Part shown: positions 62,679 to 64,000 of the stretch, piece after piece
Layout: every line of letters begins with the position of its first letter
Numbering within the stretch: position 1 is the first letter of the stretch
Assembly (NCBI RefSeq): GCF_021538615.1
Contig: NZ_JAJHIZ010000003.1
Location: 4,402,001 to 4,466,000, forward strand
Reading direction: 5' to 3'
Length of the DNA stretch: 64,000 bases
Source: Niabella agricola
Lineage (GTDB): Bacteria; Bacteroidota; Bacteroidia; Chitinophagales; Chitinophagaceae
Translations under genes and position numbers: made by a program
Notes under the pieces: model-generated
The model's database searches: none
What the model saw: the letters and a program-made list of their open reading frames with translations, nothing else
Told to the model about the DNA's origin: nothing

Positions 62679-64000
62679 ATGAATATGAAAAAGATTTCGT
62701 TATATGTATTTATACTTTCCCTGTTGGGATCAGGAGCTTGTAAAAAATTTGTGGATATTAACGGAAATCCCAATGCTCCCACAGGAAAAATTGATGAAGA
62801 AGTACTAATGCCAAAAACGATCGTAGAATATGCCAATGGTGGTCCCGCGGCAGATATCTATGGCGGTAGCATGGTAGGGTATTTGGTAAATCCTGGGGGG
62901 GTATCTGGATTTGGGTCTGTCATTACCTACAATTACGGCCCCGGAGACTTTGCAGGTTTCTGGAATATTTATGACAACATTCAGGATCTGAATGAGATCA
63001 TCAGAAGAGGAGAAACCGATCGCGATTTTCTCTATTACTCCGGAGCTGCTAAAGTATTGAAAGCGCTTAGTTATCAGCAGCTGGTCGATACCTATAATAA
63101 CGTGCCGTACACCGCAGCTAATCAGGGACGCGAAAACTTGACTCCTGAGTATGACAAGGCTGAAGATATCTATAAAGCTATAGCAGATTTAATTGATGCC
63201 GCTATTAAGGATTTTACAGACGGTGCTACTAATGCTACTTCCTTGGCTTTGAGCAGCGCAAGAGATCCTCTTTTTGGAGGAGATATTATTAAGTGGAAAC
63301 AGCTTGCAAATACGGTTAAACTTAGAATTATTTTAAGGGCGAAGGATAAAGTAGCATTTACAAATACCAATTTTAGCGCCGACGGCTTTTTAGCACAGGA
63401 TGCTATTGTACAGCCGGGATATACCAATGTTGATGGGAAGGTTAACCCCACCTGGGGAAGAACTTATACGGTCGCAGGAGCTCAGGTAGGTGGAGGCTTG
63501 CAGCAACGAGTACCTTCCTTTTATATTGTTGGTTTTTACAATGGCAATAAGCTGAATGATAAATTTCGTGGGAATCTCTTATATCGTTCATTTCCAAATC
63601 CTGGTATGAACCAACTTGGATTTGACCCGGGTTCTGATGCAGCGGCACGCGTTAAAGCACCAAATGATTGGTTCCTTGCTTCGGGAACGCCTTCTGCCAC
63701 CAATTTTCTTGGTGTTGGTATATTTAAAGGACCAGATGCTTTTCAACCTATCATGTTGGCGTCGGAAAGTTACTTTTTACAGGCTGAAGGTTCAATCAAA
63801 GGGCTTGTTAATGGCGTGAATGCTAAAACGGCTTTCGAGAATGGGATTTTGAATTCATTTTCCTATTTAAATAAGAATAAGGCTGGTATTACCGCGTCAT
63901 TATTTGTAGATACAGTCAGCGGCGTTCTAGCTACAGATACATTGTCTATAGCTTCTCTTACTACTAGGCGTCGACATATTTCTCTTAACCCGCAACGGGA
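62679..64000 (+). CDS. SusD/RagB-like lipoprotein (third, 3' end outside window)
   Basis: At least 440 codons, open to the window edge. Start MNMKKISLYVFILSLLG with lipobox SGAC (Cys21); ATG 62685 is an alternative. The mature start CKKFVDINGNPNAPT and the segments YYSGAAKVLKALSYQQLVDTYNNVPYT, DIIKWKQLANTVKLRIILRAK and PIMLASESYFLQAEGS place it in the SusD-like RagB group (the SusD_2 type, with an FVDIN start). Pairs with the SusC 10 bp upstream. The last visible residues (TTRRRHISLNPQR) sit where members usually read like QKWIALN, which may be a divergence or an edge artefact. Confidence 0.88.
   Translation, partial: MNMKKISLYVFILSLLGSGACKKFVDINGNPNAPTGKIDEEVLMPKTIVEYANGGPAADIYGGSMVGYLVNPGGVSGFGSVITYNYGPGDFAGFWNIYDNIQDLNEIIRRGETDRDFLYYSGAAKVLKALSYQQLVDTYNNVPYTAANQGRENLTPEYDKAEDIYKAIADLIDAAIKDFTDGATNATSLALSSARDPLFGGDIIKWKQLANTVKLRIILRAKDKVAFTNTNFSADGFLAQDAIVQPGYTNVDGKVNPTWGRTYTVAGAQVGGGLQQRVPSFYIVGFYNGNKLNDKFRGNLLYRSFPNPGMNQLGFDPGSDAAARVKAPNDWFLASGTPSATNFLGVGIFKGPDAFQPIMLASESYFLQAEGSIKGLVNGVNAKTAFENGILNSFSYLNKNKAGITASLFVDTVSGVLATDTLSIASLTTRRRHISLNPQR

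Overview
The window reads as chromosomal DNA of a Bacteroidota bacterium, most likely of the Chitinophagaceae. The evidence is three SusC/SusD outer-membrane pairs, an ECF sigma/FecR module, a gldK-L-M-N set (type IX secretion and gliding), Bacteroidota-type -7 promoter elements (TAnnTTTG) and a short F1 epsilon subunit. The genus is inference. I see no rRNA, tRNA, CRISPR array or transposase gene.

Region 1 (about 1-32300) is a large polysaccharide utilisation locus (PUL). It holds three GH29 alpha-L-fucosidases, a GH88 and a GH105 unsaturated-uronyl hydrolase, a PL6 lyase, a jelly-roll lyase-like lipoprotein, a GH28-like beta-helix protein, two paralogous unassigned beta-helix proteins, a GH95-like protein, an unassigned probable glycosidase, a sialate-O-acetylesterase-type enzyme and a rare two-domain esterase (alpha/beta hydrolase plus SGNH). 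In its middle lie an ECF sigma factor, a FecR anti-sigma factor and a SusC with an STN signalling domain plus its SusD. No sulfatase, hybrid two-component regulator or sugar-catabolic gene is present. I infer a non-sulfated, fucosylated, O-acylated, uronic-acid-containing glycan. Lyases and beta-helix enzymes would cut the backbone, GH88/GH105 remove the resulting unsaturated uronates, esterases strip acyl groups, fucosidases trim side chains, and SusCD1 imports oligosaccharides and signals through FecR to the sigma factor.

Region 2 (32500-50700) is mostly housekeeping: a UPF0173 metal hydrolase, a small lipoprotein, a GNAT-like protein, an L,D-transpeptidase, atpD and atpC separated by a four-helix-bundle (S23-type) gene inside 12-bp terminal inverted repeats, then gldK-L-M-N with an outer-membrane barrel gene, RDD and DUF4197 proteins, YqgE, a histidine kinase without a neighbouring response regulator, an NlpE-like lipoprotein, a metzincin-like peptidase and endonuclease III.

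Region 3 (50700-64000) has a SusCD pair with no enzymes beside it, an M42 aminopeptidase, QueE and FolD, then a third, visibly more A/T-rich SusCD pair preceded by a perfect 12-bp inverted repeat. The last SusD runs off the window.

Intergenic DNA is rich in dispersed and inverted repeats typical of this phylum. Their positions are listed. Family assignments rest on motifs read by eye, with no database search.
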